DNA from: CAYVUI01 sp964454745 | GTDB lineage: Bacteria > Planctomycetota > Phycisphaerae > Sedimentisphaerales > Anaerohalosphaeraceae | Direction of reading: 5' to 3' | DNA: 35,536 nt | Assembly (NCBI GenBank): GCA_964454745.1 | Contig: CAYVUI010000035.1 | Location: forward strand, 1-35,536 | Shown here: piece by piece, positions 1-7,030 of the stretch | Position numbering within the stretch: position 1 is the stretch's first letter | Layout of the letters: every line of letters begins with the position of its first letter | Notes under the pieces: model-generated | What the model saw: the letters and a program-made list of their open reading frames with translations, nothing else | What the model was told of the DNA's origin: nothing | The model's database searches: none | Position numbers and translations under genes: made by a program

Positions 1-74
1 TGTACTAATTTTGAGGTTTGGCTACATTATTGTAGGAAGATAAGGCATTTCTACGTTTGCGTGGTTTTTAAATA

Positions 75-175
75 TTCTCGCGCAAAGACGCTAAGGCGCA
101 AAGGTCTCGCTTCGCTCGACAAAGGAAATATATATTTTAAGGAACGCTGATGACGCAGATTTTTATGATTTTACT
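75..175. repeat. Degenerate dispersed repeat, copy 1
   Basis: This copy begins with a cgcaaagacgc-type run, passes through AGGTCTCGCTTCGCTCGAC (102-120), then AAATATATATTTTAAGGAACGCTGA and a gacgcagattttta-type tail. A second copy lies 131 bp downstream in the same order. Such 'cgcaaagacgcaaaggcg / acgcagattttta' blocks are common non-coding repeats in environmental genomes; their function is unknown. Confidence 0.65.
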
Positions 176-205
176 TCGTTCGCTTTGCTCTCTCAGCTTT
201 TTGAT

Positions 206-310
206 CTCACGCAAAGACCGCGAAGACTGCAGAGGTCTCGCTTCGCTCGACGAAAGAAATATATTTTTTAAGGAACACTGATTACACGGATTCTCACTGA
301 TTATTTTGAC
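206..310. repeat. Degenerate dispersed repeat, copy 2
   Basis: Direct repeat of the block at 75-175. The 19-bp core AGGTCTCGCTTCGCTCGAC recurs exactly at 233-251, followed by the same AT-rich segment and a gattacacggattctcactga tail. The outer parts have diverged more than the core. Fragments with a similar flavour occur near 9,010-9,040 (ccacagatggcacagatttt) and 15,530 (ccgcgaacgacgcaaaaagg). Confidence 0.65.
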
Positions 311-501
311 TTCGGCGAGAGTATTTTCTATAATCAACAATCCACAGATCTGTAAAAGTCTTGCTGTATAGTAACGGTGCCCGGGACCTAAAAAAGCTAC
401 TTGCTATCTAGAATATGCGGTCCGGACAGGGATCCTAATAAAAGCGAAGGCTTAACGGGTATTGTGAGGGCAAAGTCACGGTGTGTATAAATTTTTTGCT
501 G

Positions 502-537
502 TTGGAATATTTCTATATTTTCGATATAATAACTGCA
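502..537 (+). promoter_or_regulatory. Sigma-70-like promoter giving a possible leaderless start
   Basis: TTGGAA (502-507) is followed after 17 bp by TATAAT (525-530). The expected transcription start, about seven bases after the -10 box, falls on or beside the ATG at 537. There is no Shine-Dalgarno sequence before that ATG, so the message may be leaderless. Confidence 0.5.
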
Positions 538-1895
538 TGAATGGATTTGCGGAATTAAACGAACATTTCAGAGAAGCTCTTCTTGAGACGGTGCCCTGTT
601 CTGTTTTTATTGTCAATGAAAACATGGAGATCATTTTCTGGAACCGCTCGGCGGAGGAACTGACCGGTTATACCTCAAGGGAGATGGTAGGCCAAAAGTG
701 CTCTCGTGTTCATCTTACTCTTTGTGTTGGAAATGAAACACAACTTGCGGATTTGTGTCCACTGGCCGGGACAGAAACCGCGGGAGAAATTGAATGTGAG
801 ATCCAGCGTAAAGACGGGGGCATTATTCCGGTGATCCGCAGGAGCAAGCCGGTATTCGATTCGCAGGGCAACCCGATTGGCGCGATTGAGGCGCTGGTGG
901 ATGTAAGCCTGATCAAGAGCGCGCGGAACGAGATCCGTTTGCTCAAGCACCAGATTGCCGACACGGGCCAATACGGATCGCTGATCGGCAGTTCCCAGGC
1001 GATTCGAAGAGTGTACCAGTTGATCGAAATGGTCGCTGAGACCGATGCGAATGTGGTGATTGAAGGCGAAACGGGAACAGGAAAAGAACTTGTTGCGCGT
1101 ACAATTCATGAAGAAAGTATGCGAGCCCCGGAGCGTTTCCTGCCAGTCAACTGCGGGGCGATCCCTGAGGCACTGCTGGAGGCGGAGCTGTTTGGGCACA
1201 AAAAAGGCGCGTTTACCGGGGCGGTTGCGGACCGGGCGGGTTGTTTTGAAATCGCCACCGGGGGGACGCTGTTTCTGGATGAGATCAGCGAATTGCCTTT
1301 AAGTTCACAGGTTAAGTTGCTTCGGGTATTACAGGAATCGGAAATTACGCGAGTTGGAGATCAACTGCCGCGGAAAGTGGACGTGCGGATCATCGCTGCG
1401 ACCAATCGAGAGCTTGATCGGCTGGTACAAAAGGGACATTTCCGGCAGGATTTATACTATCGGCTGCAGGTGGTGGGTGTAAAGGTGCCGCCGCTGCGGG
1501 AGCGTAAGACAGACATTACAGCTCTGGTGCATCATTTCATTGAACAGTTTCGCAAGCAGTACAAGCGTGATTTAGGCATTACAGCCGAGGCGATGCGGGC
1601 GTTGATCGATTATGACTGGCCGGGCAATATCCGCCAGCTTCAGCATGCCATCGAACATGCCTTTGTTGTGGTCCCCAGGGACCATCAGGGGATTGATGCC
1701 GTTGATCTGCCCCCGGAGGTGAGCGGGTTAAAATCCGGGAACCGACTTGTCAATGGTACCAGGGAAAAGCAGGATGAAAAAGAGCAGGTTCTGGAAGCCC
1801 TGAAACAAGCTGAGGGTAACAAGAGTAAAGCCGCGAGGCTGCTTGGATTGACAAGAGCTGGATTTTACAAGAAACTCAAACGTCTCGGTGTGTAA
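537..1895 (+). CDS. PAS-AAA+-Fis sigma-54-dependent transcriptional activator (possibly FisR-like)
   Basis: Bacterial enhancer-binding protein of 452 residues that would remodel sigma-54 RNA polymerase by ATP hydrolysis. Counting from the ATG at 537, a PAS domain spans about residues 10-125. The AAA+ domain carries Walker A GETGTGKE (177-184), the sigma-54 contact loop GAFTGA (224-229) and Walker B GGTLFLDEI (242-250). A Fis-type helix-turn-helix ends the protein (about 425-450). The frame stays open to a GTG at 483, but the ATG starts right before the PAS domain and matches a leaderless promoter, so I prefer it. The PAS domain holds cysteines 55, 63 and 74, similar in number and spacing to the sulfane-sulfur-sensing cysteines of FisR. 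There is no receiver domain, so it senses its signal directly. It lies just upstream of a sigma-54 promoter and probably controls the operon that follows. Confidence 0.92.
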   Translation: MNGFAELNEHFREALLETVPCSVFIVNENMEIIFWNRSAEELTGYTSREMVGQKCSRVHLTLCVGNETQLADLCPLAGTETAGEIECEIQRKDGGIIPVIRRSKPVFDSQGNPIGAIEALVDVSLIKSARNEIRLLKHQIADTGQYGSLIGSSQAIRRVYQLIEMVAETDANVVIEGETGTGKELVARTIHEESMRAPERFLPVNCGAIPEALLEAELFGHKKGAFTGAVADRAGCFEIATGGTLFLDEISELPLSSQVKLLRVLQESEITRVGDQLPRKVDVRIIAATNRELDRLVQKGHFRQDLYYRLQVVGVKVPPLRERKTDITALVHHFIEQFRKQYKRDLGITAEAMRALIDYDWPGNIRQLQHAIEHAFVVVPRDHQGIDAVDLPPEVSGLKSGNRLVNGTREKQDEKEQVLEALKQAEGNKSKAARLLGLTRAGFYKKLKRLGV

Positions 1896-1908
1896 ACTAT
1901 TGGTTTAC
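1892..1908. promoter_or_regulatory. Inverted repeat GTAAAC-N5-GTTTAC, candidate activator binding site
   Basis: A perfect 6-bp inverted repeat with a 5-bp spacer overlaps the activator's stop codon. It is centred about 165 bp upstream of the predicted sigma-54 start site, a usual distance for an enhancer site. GTTTACG recurs at 2005-2011, and a 10-bp palindrome TATGCGCATA lies at 1932-1941. Binding by the upstream activator is inferred. Confidence 0.4.
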
Positions 1909-2036
1909 GGTATACGTTTTATTGGTAAGAATATGCGCATACTCATTGTTCTGCCAGCAATTTCTATTTAAAGTGTTACTTTTATAAAGCATTTTATAAT
2001 AGAAGTTTACGTTCTTTCTATTCCCCAAAAAACCAT

Positions 2037-2053
2037 CAGGCACAGTGGTTGCA
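2037..2053 (+). promoter_or_regulatory. Sigma-54 (-24/-12) promoter
   Basis: The sequence CAGGCACAGTGGTTGCA has the invariant GG (2039-2040) and GC (2051-2052) separated by exactly 10 bp. GGCAC and TTGCA match the consensus TGGCACG-N4-TTGCW closely. Transcription should start near 2064, leaving a leader of about 33 nt with a good ribosome site before the lipoprotein ATG. It follows directly after a gene for a sigma-54 activator. Confidence 0.75.
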
Positions 2054-2096
2054 TTGTATACCCTGAAAATTAACCTATTTTTGAAAGGGTATTACA

Positions 2097-2267
2097 ATGA
2101 AGCTGACAAAAACTGTAATTCTAGGGTTATTGGTAAGTGCTGTTCTGGGTTTGGCCGGTTGCGGTGAAAAAAGTGCTCGAGTTCATTCAAAGAATTGCCT
2201 GCATGAATATGACCAGAACAGCCGGGCATATCTGTACATCGGCGGTGATAGCGAGTGCGTGCATTAA
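2097..2267 (+). CDS. Small lipoprotein, first gene of the sigma-54 operon
   Basis: A 56-residue protein with a lysine-bearing start (MKLTKT), a hydrophobic stretch and the lipobox LAGC, so Cys22 is the likely lipidated residue. The mature part is only about 35 residues and has two further cysteines in CLHEYDQNSRAYLYIGGDSE plus C-V-H at the end. A ribosome site GAAAGGG (2083-2089) lies 7 nt before the ATG. It is the first gene after the sigma-54 promoter and precedes thioredoxin by 34 nt. I recognise no family. The signal peptide, lipobox, ribosome site and promoter together make it a convincing gene despite its size. Confidence 0.75.
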   Translation: MKLTKTVILGLLVSAVLGLAGCGEKSARVHSKNCLHEYDQNSRAYLYIGGDSECVH

Positions 2268-2301
2268 TCGATAGGGGATGTAGTAATTAAGGAGTTGTAT
2301 T

Positions 2302-2637
2302 ATGTATTCGAACTGCTCGGATATTCAAAGTAAAGATGTGTTTTTAAAAGAAATTGAGGTAGAAGGCCACGTGCTTGTTGATTTTTGGGCACCGTGGTGC
2401 GGGCCGTGCCGTATGCAGGGGCCGATTCTGGACGAACTGGGAAAGACGCTGGGGGATGCAATCAGGATTGTTAAGGTGAATGTGGATGAAAATCCGATCC
2501 TGACCGACCAGTTTGAGGTACGGGGCATTCCAACGCTTTTGCTGTTTAATTCAGGGAAATTGGTTCATCGCTTTACAGGTGTACAGCCGCTGGGAAGACT
2601 GGTTTCGGCGGTTCACGGGATTTACCAGACAAGCTAA
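2302..2637 (+). CDS. trxA: Thioredoxin
   Basis: Thiol-disulfide oxidoreductase of 111 residues, the normal length for a single-domain thioredoxin. The active site is APWCGPCRMQGP, with the classical CGPC redox pair, and the cis-proline motif is present as VRGIPTLLLF. There is no signal peptide, so it should act in the cytoplasm. GGAG lies 10 nt before the ATG. It is the second gene of the operon and the next gene follows after 22 nt. Thioredoxin inside an export operon suggests that the substrate or the signal involves thiols, which is inference. It may be a dedicated paralogue rather than the housekeeping copy; the symbol refers to the family. Confidence 0.93.
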   Translation: MYSNCSDIQSKDVFLKEIEVEGHVLVDFWAPWCGPCRMQGPILDELGKTLGDAIRIVKVNVDENPILTDQFEVRGIPTLLLFNSGKLVHRFTGVQPLGRLVSAVHGIYQTS

Positions 2638-2659
2638 CCAAGAGAAAGAAGGGATTGAC

Positions 2660-3151
2660 ATGTTAAAAAAATACAGGAAAGAAATACTTTGTGCAGGGGC
2701 AGGTATCGTTTTCGGGATGATTTTCATGGTGATTCTTGTTGCGGCCCTGATGCCCTCGCTGATGATTGAGACCTATCCGACGACGAAAGGATTTGATCAG
2801 ACGGTTGCCTCACTGGAGCAAGCCATTGAGAGCAACGGCTGGCAGGTCTCGAATGTATGGGATATCAATAAGTCGCTGGAAAAGCACGAACAGACATTAA
2901 AGCCTCGGGTGACCCTGATTAAGCTTTGTCACCCGGAATACGCGGCGGATATCCTGAAAACAGACCGTTTTGTGTCGACAATGATGCCCTGCACTTTTGC
3001 GGTCTGGGAAGATGATAATGGTAAAGTATATCTTTCCAAGATGAATTTATCGTTGATGAGCCGGATATTTGGTGGTAACATAGCCGAAATTATGGGTAAG
3101 AAAGTTGCCCGTGATGAAGAGGTCATGTTGCGGGGACTGATTGACAATTAA
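2660..3151 (+). CDS. DUF302-domain membrane-anchored protein
   Basis: Protein of 163 residues with one N-terminal membrane segment (about residues 9-32, AGIVFGMIFMVILVAALMP) and a soluble domain of the DUF302 type: TTKGFDQTVASLEQAIESNG, later KPRVTLIKLCHPEYAADIL and MMPCTFAVWEDDNGKVYLS. DUF302 proteins are small alpha/beta proteins of unknown biochemistry, often found beside sulfur- or redox-related genes. The ATG at 2660 is preceded by AAGAAGGG; the open frame extends upstream to 2513, but that part overlaps thioredoxin out of frame. The anchored domain probably faces the periplasm. It is followed by the RND exporter after 23 nt. Confidence 0.85.
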   Translation: MLKKYRKEILCAGAGIVFGMIFMVILVAALMPSLMIETYPTTKGFDQTVASLEQAIESNGWQVSNVWDINKSLEKHEQTLKPRVTLIKLCHPEYAADILKTDRFVSTMMPCTFAVWEDDNGKVYLSKMNLSLMSRIFGGNIAEIMGKKVARDEEVMLRGLIDN

Positions 3152-3174
3152 ACATCATTTATGGGGATTGCACC

Positions 3175-6009
3175 GTGGAACTGAAAAGCAAAATTACAGA
3201 TTATTCTATCCATCACTACAAGCAGGTGACCCTTGTCATGGTCGCTGTTACGCTGGTACTTGGGGCTTTTATTCCGCTGATCAAGGTGGATACGGACCCG
3301 GAAAATATGCTCGCCGAGGACGAACCGGTCCGGGTTTTTCACGATGAGACGAAGCAGAAGTTCGACCTGAGCGATATCGTGGTGGTGGGGGTCGTTAATG
3401 AAGAGCACCCGTCGGGGGTGTTCAATCCGCAGTCGCTCTCGCGGGTTTATGACCTGACGCAGTTTGCCAAAGGCTTGCAGTGGGAAAAGGACGGGGAAAC
3501 CGTTGGGGTGATCGATGTGGATATGATCGCGCCTTCGCTGGTGGACCATATCGGCCAGGGCGGGCCGGGGGTGGTTACGTTTGAGTGGCTGATGCCCAGG
3601 CCGCCTTCGACGCAGGAAGAGGCGGACGCGATCCGCGAGAAGGTGCTGGATAATCCGCTGCTGAACGGGACGATGGTCTCGGAGGACGGCAAGGCTTTGT
3701 GTTTGTATGTGCCGCTGACGAGCAAGGATTTGAGCTATAAGGTATACCAGGCCCTGCAAAAGGAGATTGAGACTTACGAGGGGCAGGATGCGTTCCACAT
3801 TACCGGTCTGCCGGTGGCGGAGGATACGTTTGGTGTGGAGATGTTCTACCAGATGGCGATTTCGGCCCCGCTGGCGATGCTGACGATTTTTGTCTTGATG
3901 TGGATCTTTTTCCGCAAGCTGGTGCTGATTGTTTCGCCGATGATCGTGGCGATGGTGTCGGTGATCTCGACGATGGGGCTGATGATCGGGCTGGGCTACC
4001 CGGTGCATATCATGAGCTCGATGATCCCGATCTTTTTGATGCCGATCGCGGTGGTGGATTCGGTGCATATTCTGTCGGAATTTTTTGACCTGTATACCGC
4101 GGAGAAGGGGCGGGCGGCGACGACGCGTGAGGTGATGGGTAATTTGTTTACGCCGATGCTGTATACGTCGCTGACCTCGGCGGCGGGGTTTGCCTCGCTT
4201 TCGCTGACTCCGATTCCGCCGGTGCAGGTGTTCGGGGTGTTTGTGGCAATCGGGATTATGTTCGCGTGGCTCAGTACGGTCTTGTTTGTGCCGGCGTATA
4301 TCATGATGATCCCGGAAAAATCGCTGAAAAATTTCGGCATGGCGGTTCAGCACGAGAGTACGAACAGCCCGCTGGCGCGGTTCCTGCATGCGTGCGGCTC
4401 GTTTACGTACCGTTTTGCCAAGCCGCTTGTGGCGGTGTTTATTGTCGTAACCGGTATCGCGGTTTACGGGATCACGCAGATCCAGATCAACGATAACCCG
4501 GTCAAGTGGTTCTCGACGAATCATCCGATTCGCAGGGCGGATACGGTTTTGAATGAGCATTTCGGCGGGACGTATATGGCGTACCTGATCCTCAGTGGTG
4601 AGCAGGCGGGCAAGGCGGACGCGGCTTATGTACAGTCGATTCGGGAACGCCTGGAGAAATCTGCAGGGGAACTGGAAGGTGAATACCCGGCGATTGAAAA
4701 GGTGCTGCCGGCGGTTCTCTCGCAGATGGACGGTATGGATATCTCGGACATTTCGCGGGAGGGATATCTCGACAGCCTGATTGATTTTATTGACGCGAAG
4801 ATGGCCGATGCCCCGGATGATGAATACTACGCGATGGATGAGCTGGTAACGTTTTTCGCGGTTGAAAAAGAGCGGCTCAAGGTGTTCAAGCGGCCCGAGA
4901 CGCTTGCGTACATGGCTGGCTTGCAGGAGTACCTGGACGGGCTCGAGGTGGTCGGCAAGAGCAACTCGGTGGCGGATATCGTCAAGAAGGTGAACCAGGA
5001 GCTGCGTTCGGGCGAGGCGTCGGATTTCCGGATTCCGGATGATCTGCGCGGGGTGTCGGAGACGCTGATCCAGTTCCAGGGCAGCCATAACCCCGAGGAT
5101 TTGTGGCACATGGTTACGCCGGATTACATGCACGCGAATGTGTGGGTGCAGCTTACCAGCGGGGACAACAAGGACATGCAGAAGGTGACCAGTGCGGTGA
5201 AAGCGTATTTTGCGCAGAATCCGCCGCCGGCTGAAATCGGCTACCAGTGGGCTGGGCTAACGTATATTAACGTGATCTGGCAGGATAAGATGGTGTGGGG
5301 GATGCTGCAGTCGTTCCTGGGCAGCTTTTTGGTGGTGTTCATCATGATGTCGGTGCTGTTCCGGTCGCCGCTGTGGGGGCTGATCTGCATGCTGCCGCTG
5401 ACGGTGACGATTGTGGTGATTTACGGGATCATCGGGCTGGTCGGCAAGGATTACGATATGCCGGTGGCGGTATTGAGCGCGCTGACGCTTGGTATGGCGG
5501 TGGATTTTGCGATTCACTTCCTCCAGCGGGCGCGGGAGACGTATGACCCGGATAAGGGGTGGAAGCATACGGTCGCGGAGATGTTCGGCGAGCCGGCACG
5601 GGCGATCAGCCGAAATGTACTGGTGATCGCGATTGGTTTTCTGCCGCTGCTGGCGGCGCCGCTGATGCCGTATAAGACGGTGGGGATTCTGCTTTGTGCG
5701 ATCATGCTGCTTTCGGGAACGGTGACGCTTTTGATCCTGCCGGTGGTGATTACGCTGGCCGAGAAGGTGCTGTTTCGAAGTGTAACCCAGCCGCGTTCGG
5801 TGACGTGCAACTGCGGATTCTGTATTATAATCTCGATTGCCATCGTGGTACTGATCGGGCTCAACCTCCACCAGTACTGGCAGATGGGGGTAACGATCCT
5901 GACGTGGATCAGCGCGGGGCTGATCCCGGTGCTGGTTGTGTCCTGCTCGCTGATGTCGCGACGGAGGGCATGCAAAATGGCAGAAGAACAAAAGGAATTG
6001 AAGGGATAG
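3175..6009 (+). CDS. MMPL/RND-superfamily exporter
   Basis: Inner-membrane transporter of 944 residues with the two-fold RND plan: one membrane helix near the N-terminus (about 17-36), a large periplasmic domain, a block of helices (about 225-380), a second single helix (about 415-435), a second periplasmic domain and a second block (about 715-865). Family features include VDTDPENMLAEDEPVR after helix 1 and polar residues in the helix-4-like segment (PIAVVDSVHILSEF), repeated in the second half as LGMAVDFAIHFLQ. These fit proton-driven efflux of hydrophobic compounds. The C-terminus carries a cysteine cluster CNCGFC (878-883) followed by about two extra membrane segments. Translation starts at GTG, with GGGG 8 nt upstream. 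The substrate is unknown; the LolA-like and beta-barrel partners downstream suggest export to the outer membrane. Confidence 0.93.
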   Translation: MELKSKITDYSIHHYKQVTLVMVAVTLVLGAFIPLIKVDTDPENMLAEDEPVRVFHDETKQKFDLSDIVVVGVVNEEHPSGVFNPQSLSRVYDLTQFAKGLQWEKDGETVGVIDVDMIAPSLVDHIGQGGPGVVTFEWLMPRPPSTQEEADAIREKVLDNPLLNGTMVSEDGKALCLYVPLTSKDLSYKVYQALQKEIETYEGQDAFHITGLPVAEDTFGVEMFYQMAISAPLAMLTIFVLMWIFFRKLVLIVSPMIVAMVSVISTMGLMIGLGYPVHIMSSMIPIFLMPIAVVDSVHILSEFFDLYTAEKGRAATTREVMGNLFTPMLYTSLTSAAGFASLSLTPIPPVQVFGVFVAIGIMFAWLSTVLFVPAYIMMIPEKSLKNFGMAVQHESTNSPLARFLHACGSFTYRFAKPLVAVFIVVTGIAVYGITQIQINDNPVKWFSTNHPIRRADTVLNEHFGGTYMAYLILSGEQAGKADAAYVQSIRERLEKSAGELEGEYPAIEKVLPAVLSQMDGMDISDISREGYLDSLIDFIDAKMADAPDDEYYAMDELVTFFAVEKERLKVFKRPETLAYMAGLQEYLDGLEVVGKSNSVADIVKKVNQELRSGEASDFRIPDDLRGVSETLIQFQGSHNPEDLWHMVTPDYMHANVWVQLTSGDNKDMQKVTSAVKAYFAQNPPPAEIGYQWAGLTYINVIWQDKMVWGMLQSFLGSFLVVFIMMSVLFRSPLWGLICMLPLTVTIVVIYGIIGLVGKDYDMPVAVLSALTLGMAVDFAIHFLQRARETYDPDKGWKHTVAEMFGEPARAISRNVLVIAIGFLPLLAAPLMPYKTVGILLCAIMLLSGTVTLLILPVVITLAEKVLFRSVTQPRSVTCNCGFCIIISIAIVVLIGLNLHQYWQMGVTILTWISAGLIPVLVVSCSLMSRRRACKMAEEQKELKG

Positions 6010-6012
6010 ATC

Positions 6013-6207
6013 ATGACGGTGGAGCGAACATTGCGATTAATCGCGGGAGTTTTTATTGTCGCCAGCGTGGTTTTGGCGTATTATCACTCGATGTACTGGC
6101 TGTTTTTTACCGGGTTTGTGGGTTTGAACCTGGCCCAGTCGGGGATAACGAATTATTGTCCGATGATGACGATTTTGAAGAAGCTCGGTCTTAAATCGGC
6201 CGGATAA
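6013..6207 (+). CDS. DUF2892 (YgaP-like) small membrane protein
   Basis: Protein of 64 residues with two hydrophobic helices (LIAGVFIVASVVLAYY and YWLFFTGFVGLNLAQSGITN) and the typical ending NYCPMMTILKKLGL. DUF2892 is the membrane part of YgaP-type rhodanese proteins, where it is fused to a sulfurtransferase domain; here it stands alone. It starts 3 nt after the RND stop codon, so it is translationally linked to the exporter. The conserved cysteine in NYCPM fits the thiol theme of the operon. Confidence 0.85.
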   Translation: MTVERTLRLIAGVFIVASVVLAYYHSMYWLFFTGFVGLNLAQSGITNYCPMMTILKKLGLKSAG

Positions 6208-6224
6208 GTCAGGAGGTTTTTGTT

Positions 6225-7028
6225 ATGAAACGTTTATGGATTTTACTGGGGTTGCTGGTGCCGGTTTTCGCGTTCGCACAGGCAGAGAATGTGGATGGTG
6301 AACTTACGGTTGAGCAGATTGTCAACAAGGCGAACCAGGCGGCGTATTACCAGGGCGACGACGGCAAGGCGAAAGTGAAGATGGTGATCACCGACAGCCA
6401 GGAGCGGACGCGCGAGCGCGAGTTCGTGATTTTGCGGAAGGATAAGAAAGACGGCGGCGATCAGTTCTATTACGTGTACTTTGACCGTCCCGCGGATGTC
6501 CGCAAGATGGTGTTCATGGTGCACAAGCATACGGACGCGGATAAGGACGATGACCGGTGGCTGTATTTGCCGAACCTGGACCTGGTTAAGCGGATTGCGG
6601 CCAGTGACAAGCGGACGAGTTTCGTCGGGTCGGATTACCTGTACGAGGATGTGTCGGGCAGGAGCCTTACCGAGGATACGCATGAGCTGGTAGAGACGAA
6701 CGAGAAGCATTATGTCGTTAAGAATGTGCCCAGGGATGCGGAGAAGGTGGAGTTCTCGTACTACCTGGTGCATATCGACAAGAAGACGTTTATGCCGATG
6801 CTGATGGAGTATTTCGACAAGAAGGACAAGAAGTACCGTACGATTGAATCGCTCAAGGTCGAGAAGATCGGGGATTTTCATACGGTGACCAAGTCTCGTG
6901 TGAAGGATTTGAAACGCGAGAGTACGACGGATATGGAATTTTCGGAGATTGAATACAACATTGAACTGGAAGAAGATATCTTTACGGAACGATATCTCAG
7001 GAGACCGCCGCGTGAGGCAAGGAGGTAA
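6225..7028 (+). CDS. Outer-membrane lipoprotein-sorting (LolA-like) periplasmic protein
   Basis: Protein of 267 residues with a clear Sec signal peptide (MKRLWILLGLLVPVFAFAQA). The body matches LolA-like sorting proteins associated with MMPL exporters: LTVEQIVNKANQAAYYQG, a run of paired beta strands, DDDRWLYLPNLDLVKRI, FVGSDYLYEDVSGR and a late DMEFSEIEYN. LolA-fold proteins carry lipidated or hydrophobic cargo through the periplasm in a half-barrel cavity. The ribosome site AGGAGG precedes the ATG by 8-9 nt. It sits between the RND exporter and the beta-barrel, as expected for a periplasmic shuttle between them. The cargo is unknown. Confidence 0.88.
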   Translation: MKRLWILLGLLVPVFAFAQAENVDGELTVEQIVNKANQAAYYQGDDGKAKVKMVITDSQERTREREFVILRKDKKDGGDQFYYVYFDRPADVRKMVFMVHKHTDADKDDDRWLYLPNLDLVKRIAASDKRTSFVGSDYLYEDVSGRSLTEDTHELVETNEKHYVVKNVPRDAEKVEFSYYLVHIDKKTFMPMLMEYFDKKDKKYRTIESLKVEKIGDFHTVTKSRVKDLKRESTTDMEFSEIEYNIELEEDIFTERYLRRPPREARR

Positions 7029-7030
7029 TC

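Larger units (their letters stand above)
1..482. other. Non-coding flank upstream of the sigma-54 activator
   Basis: No convincing gene is visible here. The only open frame of any length is on the minus strand at 137-340; it runs through the repeat copies and lacks protein-like character. The stretch holds two diverged copies of a repeat (75-175 and 206-310) and, at its right edge, the promoter of the next gene. Confidence 0.6.

Noticed and set aside
137..340. 67-codon minus-strand frame at the left edge
   Set aside because: It spans the second repeat copy and the gap between copies, and has no domain or signal.
3148..5133. 661-codon open frame on the minus strand
   Set aside because: It lies wholly opposite the MMPL/RND gene. 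Its translation is an Arg/His-rich shadow with no domain.
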